DNA of 64,000 bases from Oceanospirillaceae bacterium (GTDB lineage Bacteria > Pseudomonadota > Gammaproteobacteria > Pseudomonadales > Balneatricaceae), in NCBI GenBank assembly GCA_018647765.1, contig JABGSN010000041.1:1-64000 (forward strand), given 5' to 3'. The notes under the pieces are model-generated. The model made no database searches. It was given only the letters and a program-made list of their open reading frames with translations, and was not told where the DNA came from. This document shows, one piece after another, positions 8,856-21,300 of this stretch. How positions within the stretch are numbered: the first letter of the stretch is position 1; each line of letters begins with the position of its first letter. The position numbers and the translations under genes were made by a program.

Positions 8856-9834
8856 CAACGTCAGCCTTTAAATCTTGCAACCTAATGCGGCCAAACTTAA
8901 ACACCAGCGCAGCCGCTAACAAAAATACGATCAAACTGGCCATTAGCTGATGCTCTAAACCCGTCATTTGACTATAAGTCCAAGGTAATAGGTTTTCTTG
9001 CTGCAGAGGCACGTCTGCGCCAGAGCTGTTGAGCCGATAAGTGATAGTATGTTTCCAAGGCCACAATTTAACCGCCGAACCAATCATCAAGCCCGTCAAT
9101 AGACTCATTACCGAGGCCATATAATGGTTTAATAGGTAGCTAACTAAGCGGCTAAAGGTGAGTAGCCCTACGCCACAGCCCAAGGCAAAAATAGCAATCA
9201 CTTGTATGTCTAAGGCGGCCAGCCGACCTATTAAATAGGGGTATACGCCAATGATAAGTAAGATAAAACTACCCGAAATACCGGGTAATATCATCGCACT
9301 TATGGCCAAAGCACCGGCGGCCATTAGCCATACATAACCCCAACCAGAAAACCCGTCTACAACGGCCAGGACTGGCATGTTGGCCAGCGATACACTCACA
9401 GCCACACCTAACGAGAGCCACACCAAGCGTAAGCTTTGCTGTGCCAACAACTCTTTGAGTAACAAACCACTAGCCACCAAGATCAAACCTAAAAACAAGC
9501 TCCACATGAGCAGCGGCTGCACCACAAGCAACCAACTAATTAGCTTTGACAACAGCAACAGGCTCACACCAATGCCCAACCCTAGATTAACCAAAAAACT
9601 CGCATCCAGGTGCCGCCACGCCTGTGCAACCTGACCACGAGCTAATAAGTTAGCAAAGGTTAGATCTACGCCACTAATGGCCGCTAACAAGCGGCCGTAT
9701 ATACCACTCAATAAGGCCACTGTGCCGCCAGAGATGCCAGGCACCAAGTCTGCCGCGCCCATCATCATACCGGTAACAATTGTACGCCACTGCCACCAAA
9801 AGTCTTTTTGTTTCATCGTCTTATCATAGTCCAT
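8848..9834 (-). CDS. popT: DUF368 (PopT-type) undecaprenyl phosphate translocase
   Basis: The 328-residue polytopic inner-membrane protein shows the DUF368 signature GAADLVPGISGGTVALLSGIYGRLL near residues 25-50 and an inverted second half-motif, LPGISGSFILLIIGVYPYLI, near residue 183. DUF368 proteins (PopT) have been shown to move undecaprenyl phosphate back across the membrane so that the carrier can be reused for peptidoglycan and O-antigen synthesis. Function here is assigned by family. The gene sits between pcm and nlpD, usually direct neighbours, and overlaps nlpD slightly, suggesting co-expression. An alternative start, MKQKDFWW, lies six codons inside. Confidence 0.85.
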   Translation of the reverse strand: MDYDKTMKQKDFWWQWRTIVTGMMMGAADLVPGISGGTVALLSGIYGRLLAAISGVDLTFANLLARGQVAQAWRHLDASFLVNLGLGIGVSLLLLSKLISWLLVVQPLLMWSLFLGLILVASGLLLKELLAQQSLRLVWLSLGVAVSVSLANMPVLAVVDGFSGWGYVWLMAAGALAISAMILPGISGSFILLIIGVYPYLIGRLAALDIQVIAIFALGCGVGLLTFSRLVSYLLNHYMASVMSLLTGLMIGSAVKLWPWKHTITYRLNSSGADVPLQQENLLPWTYSQMTGLEHQLMASLIVFLLAAALVFKFGRIRLQDLKADVDG

Positions 9835-9845
9835 TAACTAAGTCG

Positions 9846-10535
9846 TCAGCCTATTGTGCCAGTAACCAAAGGCACAAAGTTGGCAGCTTCCACTTTTTGT
9901 TTACTAAAGTGATTGCCCGAGCGGGTGATTTTTACCAAATGTTGCTCATTGTCGCCCACTGGAATAATCATACAACCCCCTTCCGCCAGCTGCCACTGCA
10001 ACGCTTTAGGCACTTGCGACGGTGCCGCCGTTACCATAATACCATCGAAAGGCTCTCTGTCTGGCCAGCCTTCGTAGCCGTCTCCATGGCGGTAAATCAC
10101 GTTGTGGATAGCCATTGCCTCCAGCCGCAGTTTAGCCCTATTTAACAGTGGCTCAATGCGTTCCATAGTAAACAGGCGCGGCACCAGTTGCGCCAAAACA
10201 CAGGTTTGATAACCTGAACCTGTACCCACTTCCAACACCTTTTTAGCGCTGCAAGAGGCGAGCAACAGCTCACTCATACGGGCCACAGTATAGGGCCGTG
10301 ACAAGGTTTGATTGTGACCGATAGGTAAAGACTTGTCTTCGTAGGCCCGATGCGCCAAGGCTTCGTCTAGAAACAAATGCCTAGCGGTGCTGCGCATCAC
10401 TGCCAGCACCCGTGGATCTTGCACACCTAACACTTGCAATTGCTCTACCAAGCGTTCGCGCGTGCGCTGAGAAGTCATGCCTATACCTTGACGACGCGCA
10501 TGTTGGCGCTTAGGATCTGTCACACTGTAGCGCAT
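9846..10535 (-). CDS. pcm: protein-L-isoaspartate O-methyltransferase
   Basis: Pcm methylates L-isoaspartyl residues in damaged proteins with S-adenosylmethionine, starting their repair. The protein shows the family sequence LPIGHNQTLSRPYTVARM near residue 75, the SAM-binding motif VLEVGTGSGYQT near residue 100, and a late DGIMVTAAP. The track ORF (229 residues) starts in a TAATG overlap with the surE stop, which favours translational coupling. An internal ATG at 10478 (MTSQRTRERL) would give 210 residues, closer to the family's usual length. Confidence 0.95.
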   Translation of the reverse strand: MRYSVTDPKRQHARRQGIGMTSQRTRERLVEQLQVLGVQDPRVLAVMRSTARHLFLDEALAHRAYEDKSLPIGHNQTLSRPYTVARMSELLLASCSAKKVLEVGTGSGYQTCVLAQLVPRLFTMERIEPLLNRAKLRLEAMAIHNVIYRHGDGYEGWPDREPFDGIMVTAAPSQVPKALQWQLAEGGCMIIPVGDNEQHLVKITRSGNHFSKQKVEAANFVPLVTGTIG

Positions 10536-11278
10536 TACAAGGTGTCCTGCTGCCAGTCTGCAAGGCCACTAAAGGCATCATAACAAGTCATATCGGGAGT
10601 TAATGGCGTCACCGATACATAGCCGTGCTCGATAGCATGAAAGTCGGTTCCAGGCTCGGCGTTTTTAATCACTCCTACAGGGCCAATCCAATAGCATTGA
10701 TGGCCGCGAGGGTCTTTGGCATCAATGGCGGACGCACCTAACTCTCTCACTCCTAACTTGGTCAATTTTACGCCTTTTATCTGATCGTAAGGCAAGTCTG
10801 GAACGTTGACGTTAATAATACAGCGGGGCGGCAGTTGTAACCCTTGCATACCCTTGACGAGCTGCCGGGCCACTTTTGCAGCGCTCTCAAAATGCTGCTT
10901 ACCCACTAGAGATACCGCCATGGCATGGTGTTTTAAATAGCGCCCTTCCATGGCCGCCGCCACCGTACCGGAATACAACACATCGTCACCTAGGTTGGCG
11001 CCGTGGTTAATGCCCGACACCACCATGTCTGGCGCAATATCGAGCGCGCCATTAATACCTAGGTGCACACAGTCTGCCGGGGTGCCATCAATAGCAAAAA
11101 ACCCGTTGGGTTGAGGCATTATCCGCACGGGACGCGATAGGGTCAGTGAATTACTTGCGCCACTTAGGTCACGATCGGGAGCAACCACGGTAACTTGATG
11201 GTCTAACGCCAGTTGCTTAACCAAGTGAGAAAGGCCAGCTGCCTGCACACCATCGTCGTTTGAAATCAATAATTTCAT
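10535..11278 (-). CDS. surE: 5'/3'-nucleotidase SurE
   Basis: SurE is a metal-dependent phosphatase acting on nucleoside monophosphates and on short polyphosphate. The 247-residue protein begins MKLLISNDDGVQAAGL, with the metal-binding DD pair at residues 8-9, and has the family motifs APDRDLSGASNSLTL and VSGINHGANLGDDVLYSGTV. The stop overlaps the pcm start. The truD-surE-pcm order is the conserved gammaproteobacterial one linked to rpoS. Confidence 0.97.
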   Translation of the reverse strand: MKLLISNDDGVQAAGLSHLVKQLALDHQVTVVAPDRDLSGASNSLTLSRPVRIMPQPNGFFAIDGTPADCVHLGINGALDIAPDMVVSGINHGANLGDDVLYSGTVAAAMEGRYLKHHAMAVSLVGKQHFESAAKVARQLVKGMQGLQLPPRCIINVNVPDLPYDQIKGVKLTKLGVRELGASAIDAKDPRGHQCYWIGPVGVIKNAEPGTDFHAIEHGYVSVTPLTPDMTCYDAFSGLADWQQDTL

Positions 11279-11291
11279 GACCGTATCTCTG

Positions 11292-12365
11292 TTATTGTGT
11301 TTGAGTGATTTCGCGTATTAAGGCGGTTGCATAGCTGCCACGCATCAGATGAAACTTCAATTCTAAAACGTCATCGTCTACCCAGTGCCAACTAAAGTCT
11401 TTGGGCCACAAACGCAAACTACGCCTTTGTGCAGTTAAATCCTGCGCCACCAAAGCCTCAATCCAAGGGGAAAACGGGGCTAATATCTGGTTTTCATAGA
11501 GGCTTGCAGGCGTCACTGGAGGATGACCCACACGCCCTGCCATAGGGCCCGTCGGTGCAAGGTCGCTGACATCAATACGATCTTGAACACCCACCAAATC
11601 AGCACCATCGGCGGCGGCATCAAATTGACTAAACCCGTCGCTAAACATACATCGATCACCAGCAATCGCCTGCAACCAAGAGCTATCTTTAACGCGCTCG
11701 CTGAGCAGTTGATTAAACAGGTAGGACCTTACAGAAGACAGCGCCATACCTCGCTTGAAGCGATCCTTGATGCGCTTACCTTGCAACATCGACAAGGCCA
11801 AGCCAAGGTTACCGCCATGGTGACCAAACCGCTGATCACCAAAGTAATTAGGTGCGCCCTGCTGGGCAATCGTTGCCAATCTGCGTTCAACGCCCTCAGA
11901 GGCACCAATACCACGTAAACGGATACAAAAATAATTACCCTGATGCACCCCTGTTTTGAGTTTACGTAAGTGACGCACGGCTTGGTGTAGATGCACTTGC
12001 GGGGATTGGAGTTGTTCCCAATCAGGATCTACATCTTCTGCCTTGCCGGGTAGGTGAACACCAAACCATTGCCGTGTCACACCTCTACGGTCCTTGAGGC
12101 CTGAGTAATTGACTTGCCGCGCTGGTACGCCAGCTAGTTTGGCGATATTACGGGCCAAAAAGTCGGTATTGGTATCGGTCTTAGTGATATCCAAATACAC
12201 ATGTTCACCCTCACCGCAGGGTTCGAAACCCAGATCTTCGGTCACTAAAAAATCGCTGCAGTGGGTTTTGAGCTGCGCTACTGTTTGTGGTTCGCCATGG
12301 GCATAGGCCCAGGACATGGGCCACGTCAAGGGGACTAAGGGTTGTGTTGATTTGGCATCAGCCAT
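11292..12365 (-). CDS. truD: tRNA pseudouridine(13) synthase TruD
   Basis: TruD converts U13 of tRNA-Glu to pseudouridine. The 357-residue protein contains the catalytic motif NYSGLKDRRGVTRQWFGV near residue 86 with the conserved aspartate. It also has NYFGDQRFGHHGGN near residue 175 and a TRUD insertion domain after it. Its start codon overlaps the ftsB stop by one base. In E. coli and Pseudomonas ispD and ispF separate ftsB from truD; here there is no room for them. Confidence 0.96.
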   Translation of the reverse strand: MADAKSTQPLVPLTWPMSWAYAHGEPQTVAQLKTHCSDFLVTEDLGFEPCGEGEHVYLDITKTDTNTDFLARNIAKLAGVPARQVNYSGLKDRRGVTRQWFGVHLPGKAEDVDPDWEQLQSPQVHLHQAVRHLRKLKTGVHQGNYFCIRLRGIGASEGVERRLATIAQQGAPNYFGDQRFGHHGGNLGLALSMLQGKRIKDRFKRGMALSSVRSYLFNQLLSERVKDSSWLQAIAGDRCMFSDGFSQFDAAADGADLVGVQDRIDVSDLAPTGPMAGRVGHPPVTPASLYENQILAPFSPWIEALVAQDLTAQRRSLRLWPKDFSWHWVDDDVLELKFHLMRGSYATALIREITQTQ

Positions 12366-12643
12366 TACTCTTCTACCAATTGATAAAATGTTTCGTTGGG
12401 CTTAACCATACCCAGATTATAACGCGCTCGTTCTTCGATGGCGGCTATGCCTTGTTTTAAATCTAACACCTCGGCATGGAGCTGTTTGTTACGCTCGGCC
12501 AAGCTGGCGTTAACCGCTTCTTGCGCGCCAATTTGCCGCTGTAGCTGCGCCACCTCGAGCAAACCGGACGGCCCCCACCACAGGCTGTACTGCATCAACA
12601 CTAAAGCAATAAATATTAGACCGACTAACCATTTCATAAGCAT
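12365..12643 (-). CDS. ftsB: cell division protein FtsB
   Basis: FtsB is a small bitopic membrane protein of the FtsQLB complex that controls septal peptidoglycan synthesis. The 92-residue product has one N-terminal membrane segment (about residues 3-22, WLVGLIFIALVLMQYSLWWG) followed by a periplasmic coiled coil (about 30-72) and the family tail ERARYNLGMVKPNETFYQL. The downstream gene truD overlaps it by one base. The eno terminator lies just upstream, so ftsB probably has its own promoter in the short gap or relies on read-through. Confidence 0.95.
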   Translation of the reverse strand: MLMKWLVGLIFIALVLMQYSLWWGPSGLLEVAQLQRQIGAQEAVNASLAERNKQLHAEVLDLKQGIAAIEERARYNLGMVKPNETFYQLVEE

Positions 12644-12676
12644 AACCTACCTGATACTGTGCCAGTATCTTTTCAC

Positions 12677-12721
12677 AAAAAAAGGGAGCTTGCTCGGGCT
12701 ATGTGCCCAGCTAAACTCCCT
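12677..12721 (-). terminator. Rho-independent terminator of eno
   Basis: On the minus strand AGGGAG and CTCCCT close a stem that contains an inner GGGC/GCCC pairing, followed by seven T. It lies about 60 bp past the eno stop and before ftsB. Confidence 0.8.
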
Positions 12722-12782
12722 CGCTTACGTTAGTAGGCTAGCACATTTGCCAACAATCTATACAAACTCGTTGAACTGAGTG

Positions 12783-14120
<1,338 letters not shown>

Positions 14121-14137
14121 CTACTTGAACGACTGTA

Positions 14138-15798
<1,661 letters not shown>

Positions 15799-15982
15799 GA
15801 TTTGAACAAAACACGATGGAGCAACCACAGAAAAACGCCTTACATCGTGGCGGGGTGGATGTCTCTAACGTTTATAATAATTGGCGCGCAAACAAACGCC
15901 TTTATAGGCGATCAAGTTTCCGTCTTAAGATGGGAGTGTAGGATACCAGAAGTGGCTATTCTGGACAATAAAAAGCTGCGTT

Positions 15983-17353
15983 TTAGCTGGGCTTTTGCCA
16001 ACCCCATGCGGGCTCACCAAAGGCAGGCTCAAAACCAGCATTAACCCATAAATCAGCTACCATGGCTAGCTCACCATTAATATAAAACAACGGTAGGTGC
16101 GACCGCTCCCACGTGGGGATCTTCGCTTCTTGTAATAGTTTTTTAAGGTTCTGACTATGAGTCCGCCCCAATGGCTTGCAGCGCTCTCCCCCTACCCGCC
16201 CTCGCAACTCCAAATGATCACCCACCGCCAAAGACATCGCCACGGCATACTCACCCGCATCGAGCCGGCCGGCACTCAAAACCATACTGCCATGATCTAA
16301 CTCAGCTTGAGAAATGGTGGCCGACCAGGGCTCACAAAACAATCCTTTGCCATGCCCTGCATACGGCGTAAGCCATAGCTGGCCATGGCTGCGGCGCAAA
16401 CACCAAGCCCCAAACACAAGGCACGGCTGGGCATCATCGGCACTGGCTAACACCTCGCCGTCGATCTGCTGCATAGTCACATAGCTGAGAGCAGGCACCT
16501 TATGCAAGGATAACCAATGGCGCAAAAGGTTATGGCGGCGCGGCTTTGACAGCGCCAACAAAGCCGCGGTACGTAAGCACTGACTATTAACCAAACCGCT
16601 GCTTATCAGAACCAAGTCTTCCGCAGCGACTTCGTTAAGCAACTGCGTTGTATCACCCATAACCGCGGCGGTAGTCGCCCAGCACCGATCCATCGCCGGC
16701 CACCGCTGGCGCAACAAGGGCAACACTTGATGGCGTAAAAAATTACGGTCAAAACGCGCATCGTCGTTGCTGGGGTCGTCACTCCACACCACGTGATGTT
16801 GGCGTGCATAGTCGGCAAGGGCTTGCTGACGTACATTGATAAGCGGCCTCAGCATACAACCCAACCCTAAACTACGCTGTTTCGGCATGGCACTCAGGCC
16901 TGTCACCCCAGCGCCACGCATCAAACGCAACAACATAGTTTCACTCTGATCATCGGCGTGCTGAGCCAACAACAGCACTTCTCCGGCCTGCAACTGTTGT
17001 TCAAAAAATTGATAGCGAGCGTCACGAGCAGCGGCTTCTAGGCCCAGATTTTGTTTGACAATAGGGTCGATAACCACAGTTTGGGTTGCACAGGAAAGGC
17101 CATACTCTCGTGCTTGCTGCTCAACTTGCTGTTGCCAAGCCTGCGCATCTGTATGTAAACCATGATTTACGTGCACCACTCGGATTGGGGGGCACTGCTG
17201 AGATTGGCCCAATTGCACCAGCGCGTGTAGCAGCACCATAGAATCTAACCCACCACTAACAGCCACCAGCCACCCTGCAGCCTGAACGTGTTTATTCAGG
17301 CCGCAGGTTTCGGTGGTTAAGACATGGTGGGTAAAGGCCACGGCGGAAGACAC
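15983..17353 (-). CDS. tilS: tRNA(Ile)-lysidine synthase TilS
   Basis: TilS attaches lysine to C34 of the CAU-anticodon tRNA-Ile, changing codon reading from AUG to AUA. The 456-residue protein has the PP-loop motif VAVSGGLDSMVLL near residues 30-42, LAQHADDQSETMLLRLMRGAG near residue 130, and C-terminal substrate-binding domains ending with LGRTHSQNLKKLLQEAKIP, WERSHLPL and a VADLWVN-type sequence. It follows accA with 15 bp spacing, so the two are probably co-transcribed. Confidence 0.95.
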   Translation of the reverse strand: MSSAVAFTHHVLTTETCGLNKHVQAAGWLVAVSGGLDSMVLLHALVQLGQSQQCPPIRVVHVNHGLHTDAQAWQQQVEQQAREYGLSCATQTVVIDPIVKQNLGLEAAARDARYQFFEQQLQAGEVLLLAQHADDQSETMLLRLMRGAGVTGLSAMPKQRSLGLGCMLRPLINVRQQALADYARQHHVVWSDDPSNDDARFDRNFLRHQVLPLLRQRWPAMDRCWATTAAVMGDTTQLLNEVAAEDLVLISSGLVNSQCLRTAALLALSKPRRHNLLRHWLSLHKVPALSYVTMQQIDGEVLASADDAQPCLVFGAWCLRRSHGQLWLTPYAGHGKGLFCEPWSATISQAELDHGSMVLSAGRLDAGEYAVAMSLAVGDHLELRGRVGGERCKPLGRTHSQNLKKLLQEAKIPTWERSHLPLFYINGELAMVADLWVNAGFEPAFGEPAWGWQKPS

Positions 17354-17368
17354 AACCTAGATGAAAGC

Positions 17369-18322
17369 TTAAGAGCTCAGGCCGTAAGCCATAAGCCGCT
17401 TGTAACGACGATCCAGCAGGGTGTCTGCGTCCATTAGATCGAGCTCAGCCAGCTGGCTAATCAAGGTGGACTTAATGCTGGCGGCCACTAAATCGGCATC
17501 ACGATGGGCACCACCCAGAGGTTCTTTGATGACATGATCCACAAGCCCTAAGTCGTGCAACCGGCTAGAGGTAATCCCCATGGCATTGGCCGCATCAGCA
17601 GCATATTCAGCACTCTTCCAAAGGATGGACGCGCAACCTTCTGGAGAAATAACCGAATAGGTAGAATACTGCAGCATGTTAAGCTGATCACATACGCCAA
17701 TGGCCAAGGCACCACCAGAACCACCCTCGCCAATAACGGTGGCAATAACGGGGGTTTTAAGGCCCGACATTTGGGCTAGGTTATAGGCGATGGCTTCACT
17801 TTGACCGCGCTCTTCTGCATCAATACCGGGGTAGGCTCCAGGCGTGTCGATAAAGGTCAAAATAGGCATTTTAAAACGTTCCGCCATTTGCATCATGCGC
17901 AAGGCCTTACGATACCCTTCTGGGCGCGGCATACCAAAGTTACGAGCCACTTTTTCTTTGGTGCTACGGCCTTTCTCTTGACCCATCACCATCACTGCAC
18001 GGCCACTTAAGCGGGCGATACCACAGACCATTGCCTGATCGTCGCCAAAATGGCGGTCACCATGCAATTCATCAAAATCGTCAAATATGCTAGCAATGTA
18101 ATCAACCGTGTGAGGCCGCAGAGGATGGCGCGACACTTTAGACACTTGGGCTGCAGACAAGTTAGAGAATATAGACTCTGTCAGATTGACACTTTTAGCT
18201 GATAGCTTAGCAATTTCGTCGCTAATGTTTAGCTCATTGTCATTACCCACCAATCGCAAGGCTTCAATCTTGGTTTCAAGGTCAGCGATAGGTTGTTCAA
18301 AGTCGAGGTAATTTGGATTCAT
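17369..18322 (-). CDS. accA: acetyl-CoA carboxylase carboxyltransferase subunit alpha
   Basis: AccA with AccD moves the carboxyl group from biotin on AccB to acetyl-CoA, giving malonyl-CoA for fatty acid synthesis. The 317-residue length is as usual. It opens [19 protein letters not shown] and contains the carboxyltransferase signatures [25 protein letters not shown] and [14 protein letters not shown]. It sits directly after dnaE (41 bp), the conserved order in gammaproteobacteria. accD is not in the window. Confidence 0.97.
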   Translation of the reverse strand: MNPNYLDFEQPIADLETKIEALRLVGNDNELNISDEIAKLSAKSVNLTESIFSNLSAAQVSKVSRHPLRPHTVDYIASIFDDFDELHGDRHFGDDQAMVCGIARLSGRAVMVMGQEKGRSTKEKVARNFGMPRPEGYRKALRMMQMAERFKMPILTFIDTPGAYPGIDAEERGQSEAIAYNLAQMSGLKTPVIATVIGEGGSGGALAIGVCDQLNMLQYSTYSVISPEGCASILWKSAEYAADAANAMGITSSRLHDLGLVDHVIKEPLGGAHRDADLVAASIKSTLISQLAELDLMDADTLLDRRYKRLMAYGLSS

Positions 18323-18363
18323 AGGGCTTAGTTTCTAATTGTTGATCAGCAAATATGGGGTTA

Positions 18364-21300
18364 TTATAACTTGCGATAACGCATTTTTACAGCGTCTTCA
18401 CCCAGCAAGTAAGCGAGATCTTGCAACATATCATCTTCTACCTGCAATCGCCACGGCGAGGCACAACGAATAACCCCTCGGCCAATGTCATTTCCAACGT
18501 GCAGCTCTAGCTTGGCAGCGGGCGTATCGCCACTGACTTGGTGGGGACTTACTATCTGCAACAACTGCTGTAATCCCTTACCCTGAGCAAACTCCGGGGC
18601 GACTGACAAGTTCAAACCTTTGGAAAAAACAGTGCGCGCTTGAGGCATGGTTAGGATCTGCTGAGCGCTCACCTTTAACCCGCCCGAATAATCATCTTCC
18701 GACACCTCTCCTTCAACAATAAGCAGGCGATCGTTTTGCAATAATTCGCGGTATTTATCGTAGGTATCACCAAACAGCGCCACATCCACCCGTGCTCGTC
18801 GGTCATCCAAGGTTAAAAAGGCGATGGTTTTGCCACGTTTGGTTTTCATGGTACGGCTAGCAACCACTAAACCGGCAATCCACTGCTTTTCTTTTTTGGC
18901 AATCAACTGATCTAAACGGCAGCGCAAGAAACGGCCTAACTCATGGTCGTAACTGTCGATGGGATGACCTGTCACATACAGGCCCAGGGTGCTTTTCTCG
19001 CCTTTTAGCCGCTGTTTGAGTGTTAGGGGGCGGGCATTCATGTGCCGATCATATGCCGCATCTAGGGCATCAACGTCGTCCACCACGGCGCTGATTTCGC
19101 CAAACAAATCCATTATGCCGGCGTCTTGGTTACGCTCGCTTTGGTCAGCCAATTGCACCGCATCGGGGATGGCACTATACAGCACGGCGCGTTCTTGATT
19201 GGACACCATTTGATCGAGCGCACCGCTGGCCACTAGGGCCTCGAGCACACGCTTATTGATTTTTTTACTACCCACTCGCTTACAAAAATCAAACAGGTCG
19301 ACGAACGCACCACCTGTCTCTCGGGCCTCAATAATCGCCGCCACAGGGCCTTCGCCAACGCCTTTTACCGCGCCTAACCCATACACCACTTCGTTGTTAT
19401 CATTCACGGTAAATTTGAAGTGACTGGCATTGACGTCGGGCAAATTAAGCGGCAACTCCATGCGACGACACTCTTCAACAAAAATCACTATTTTGTCGAT
19501 ATTTTGCATATCCGCCGACAACACCGCTGCCATAAATTCGGCGGGGTAATGGTACTTGAGCCAAGCGGTTTGATAGGCCACTAAGGCATAAGCAGCCGAG
19601 TGTGATTTGTTAAATCCGTAACCGGCAAACTTTTCCACCAGGTCAAAGATATTTCCTGCAAGGTCTTCGGCAATACCATTAGCTAAACTGCCGGCGATAA
19701 AACCAGAACGCTGCTTGGCCATTTCTTCTGGCTTTTTCTTGCCCATAGCACGCCGCAACATGTCAGCCTCGCCCAAGCTGTAGCCCGCCATCACCTGAGC
19801 AATTTGCATGACCTGCTCTTGGTACAAAATAATGCCGTAAGTAGGCTCTAACACCGGCTGCAAAGAGTCTAGTTGGTAGTTTTCGTGGGGCCAGGCCAAC
19901 TTAGCACGACCGTGCTTACGGTTGATAAAGTCGTCCACCATGCCCGACTGTAACGGTCCTGGACGAAACAACGCTACCAAAGCGATAATGTCTTCAAAGT
20001 TACTCGGCAGCTGCCGCTTAATTAGGTCTTTCATGCCGCGTGATTCCAGCTGGAATACACCCGTGGTTTCGGCTCGTTGCAATAGCTTGAACACCGGCCC
20101 ATCGTCAAGCGGAATGGTTTCAATGGCGATGGCTGCCTCGCCCTTTTCTGCCCGTCGCTGGTTGATCATACCCATGGCCCAGTCGACCACGGTGAGGGTT
20201 TTTAGACCCAAAAAGTCGAATTTAACCAAACCCGCATCTTCGACGTCATTTTTATCGTACTGAGTCACTAAGCCAGAGCCATCAACATCACAATAAAGCG
20301 GCGAAAAATCGGTTAACTTGGTGGGCGCGATCACCACACCACCAGCATGTTTGCCGACGTTACGGGTTAAGCCTTCCAGCTGATAAGCCATCTCCATAAT
20401 TTCTTGAACTTCGTCACTGCCATCAATAAACTCACGCAGTGCATCTTCTTGCTCCACGGCTTTACTCAAGGTAATGCCCACTTCAAAAGGAATTAATTTA
20501 GATAACTTATCGGCCAGACCAAACGGTTTACCTTGTACCCGAGCCACGTCTCGCACCACGGCTTTTGCAGCCATGGTACCGAAGGTGATGATTTGTGATA
20601 CCGCGTCCTTACCGTAAGTTTGGGCCACGTACTCGATCACTCGGTCGCGGTTATCCATACAAAAATCGATATCAAAATCGGGCATCGACACCCGCTCCGG
20701 ATTAAGGAAACGCTCGAACAGTAAGTCGTATTGTAATGGGTCTAGGTCGGTGATTTCTAACACATAAGCCACTAACGAGCCAGCGCCCGATCCACGACCG
20801 GGGCCCACAGGGATGTCGTTATCTTTGGCCCAGCGAATAAAGTCCATAACAATAAGGAAGTAGCCAGGGAAACCCATTTGAGTAATGATGTCGAGTTCAA
20901 AATCTAAGCGATCATCAAACTCTTTTCGCTTAACAGCAAAGTCTGGATCGTTGCTATCGAGAATGGTTTCAAGGCGTTTATCCAAGCCTTTACGAGATAC
21001 ATCACCAAAGAACTGGTCCATAGTCATGCCTTCTGGCACCGGAAAGTTAGGCAAGCAACAGCGGCCTAACTCAATGTCTAAGTTACAGCGCTTGGCAATT
21101 TCAACACTATTAGCTAAGGCCGATGGCAGGTCAACAAAGAGGGCCTGCATTTCTTCATTGCTGCGTAAATACTGTTGATTAGAGTAGTCTTTAGGGCGGC
21201 GTGGGTCATCCAAGGTCATGCTTTGGTTAATACAGACGCGAGTTTCGTGGGCTTCAAACTCATCAGCAGCCACAAACATGACGTCATTGGTTGCCACTAA

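Noticed and set aside
15802-16044. 80-codon plus-strand ORF between pyrG and tilS
   Set aside because: It runs antisense into tilS and lacks any coding signal.
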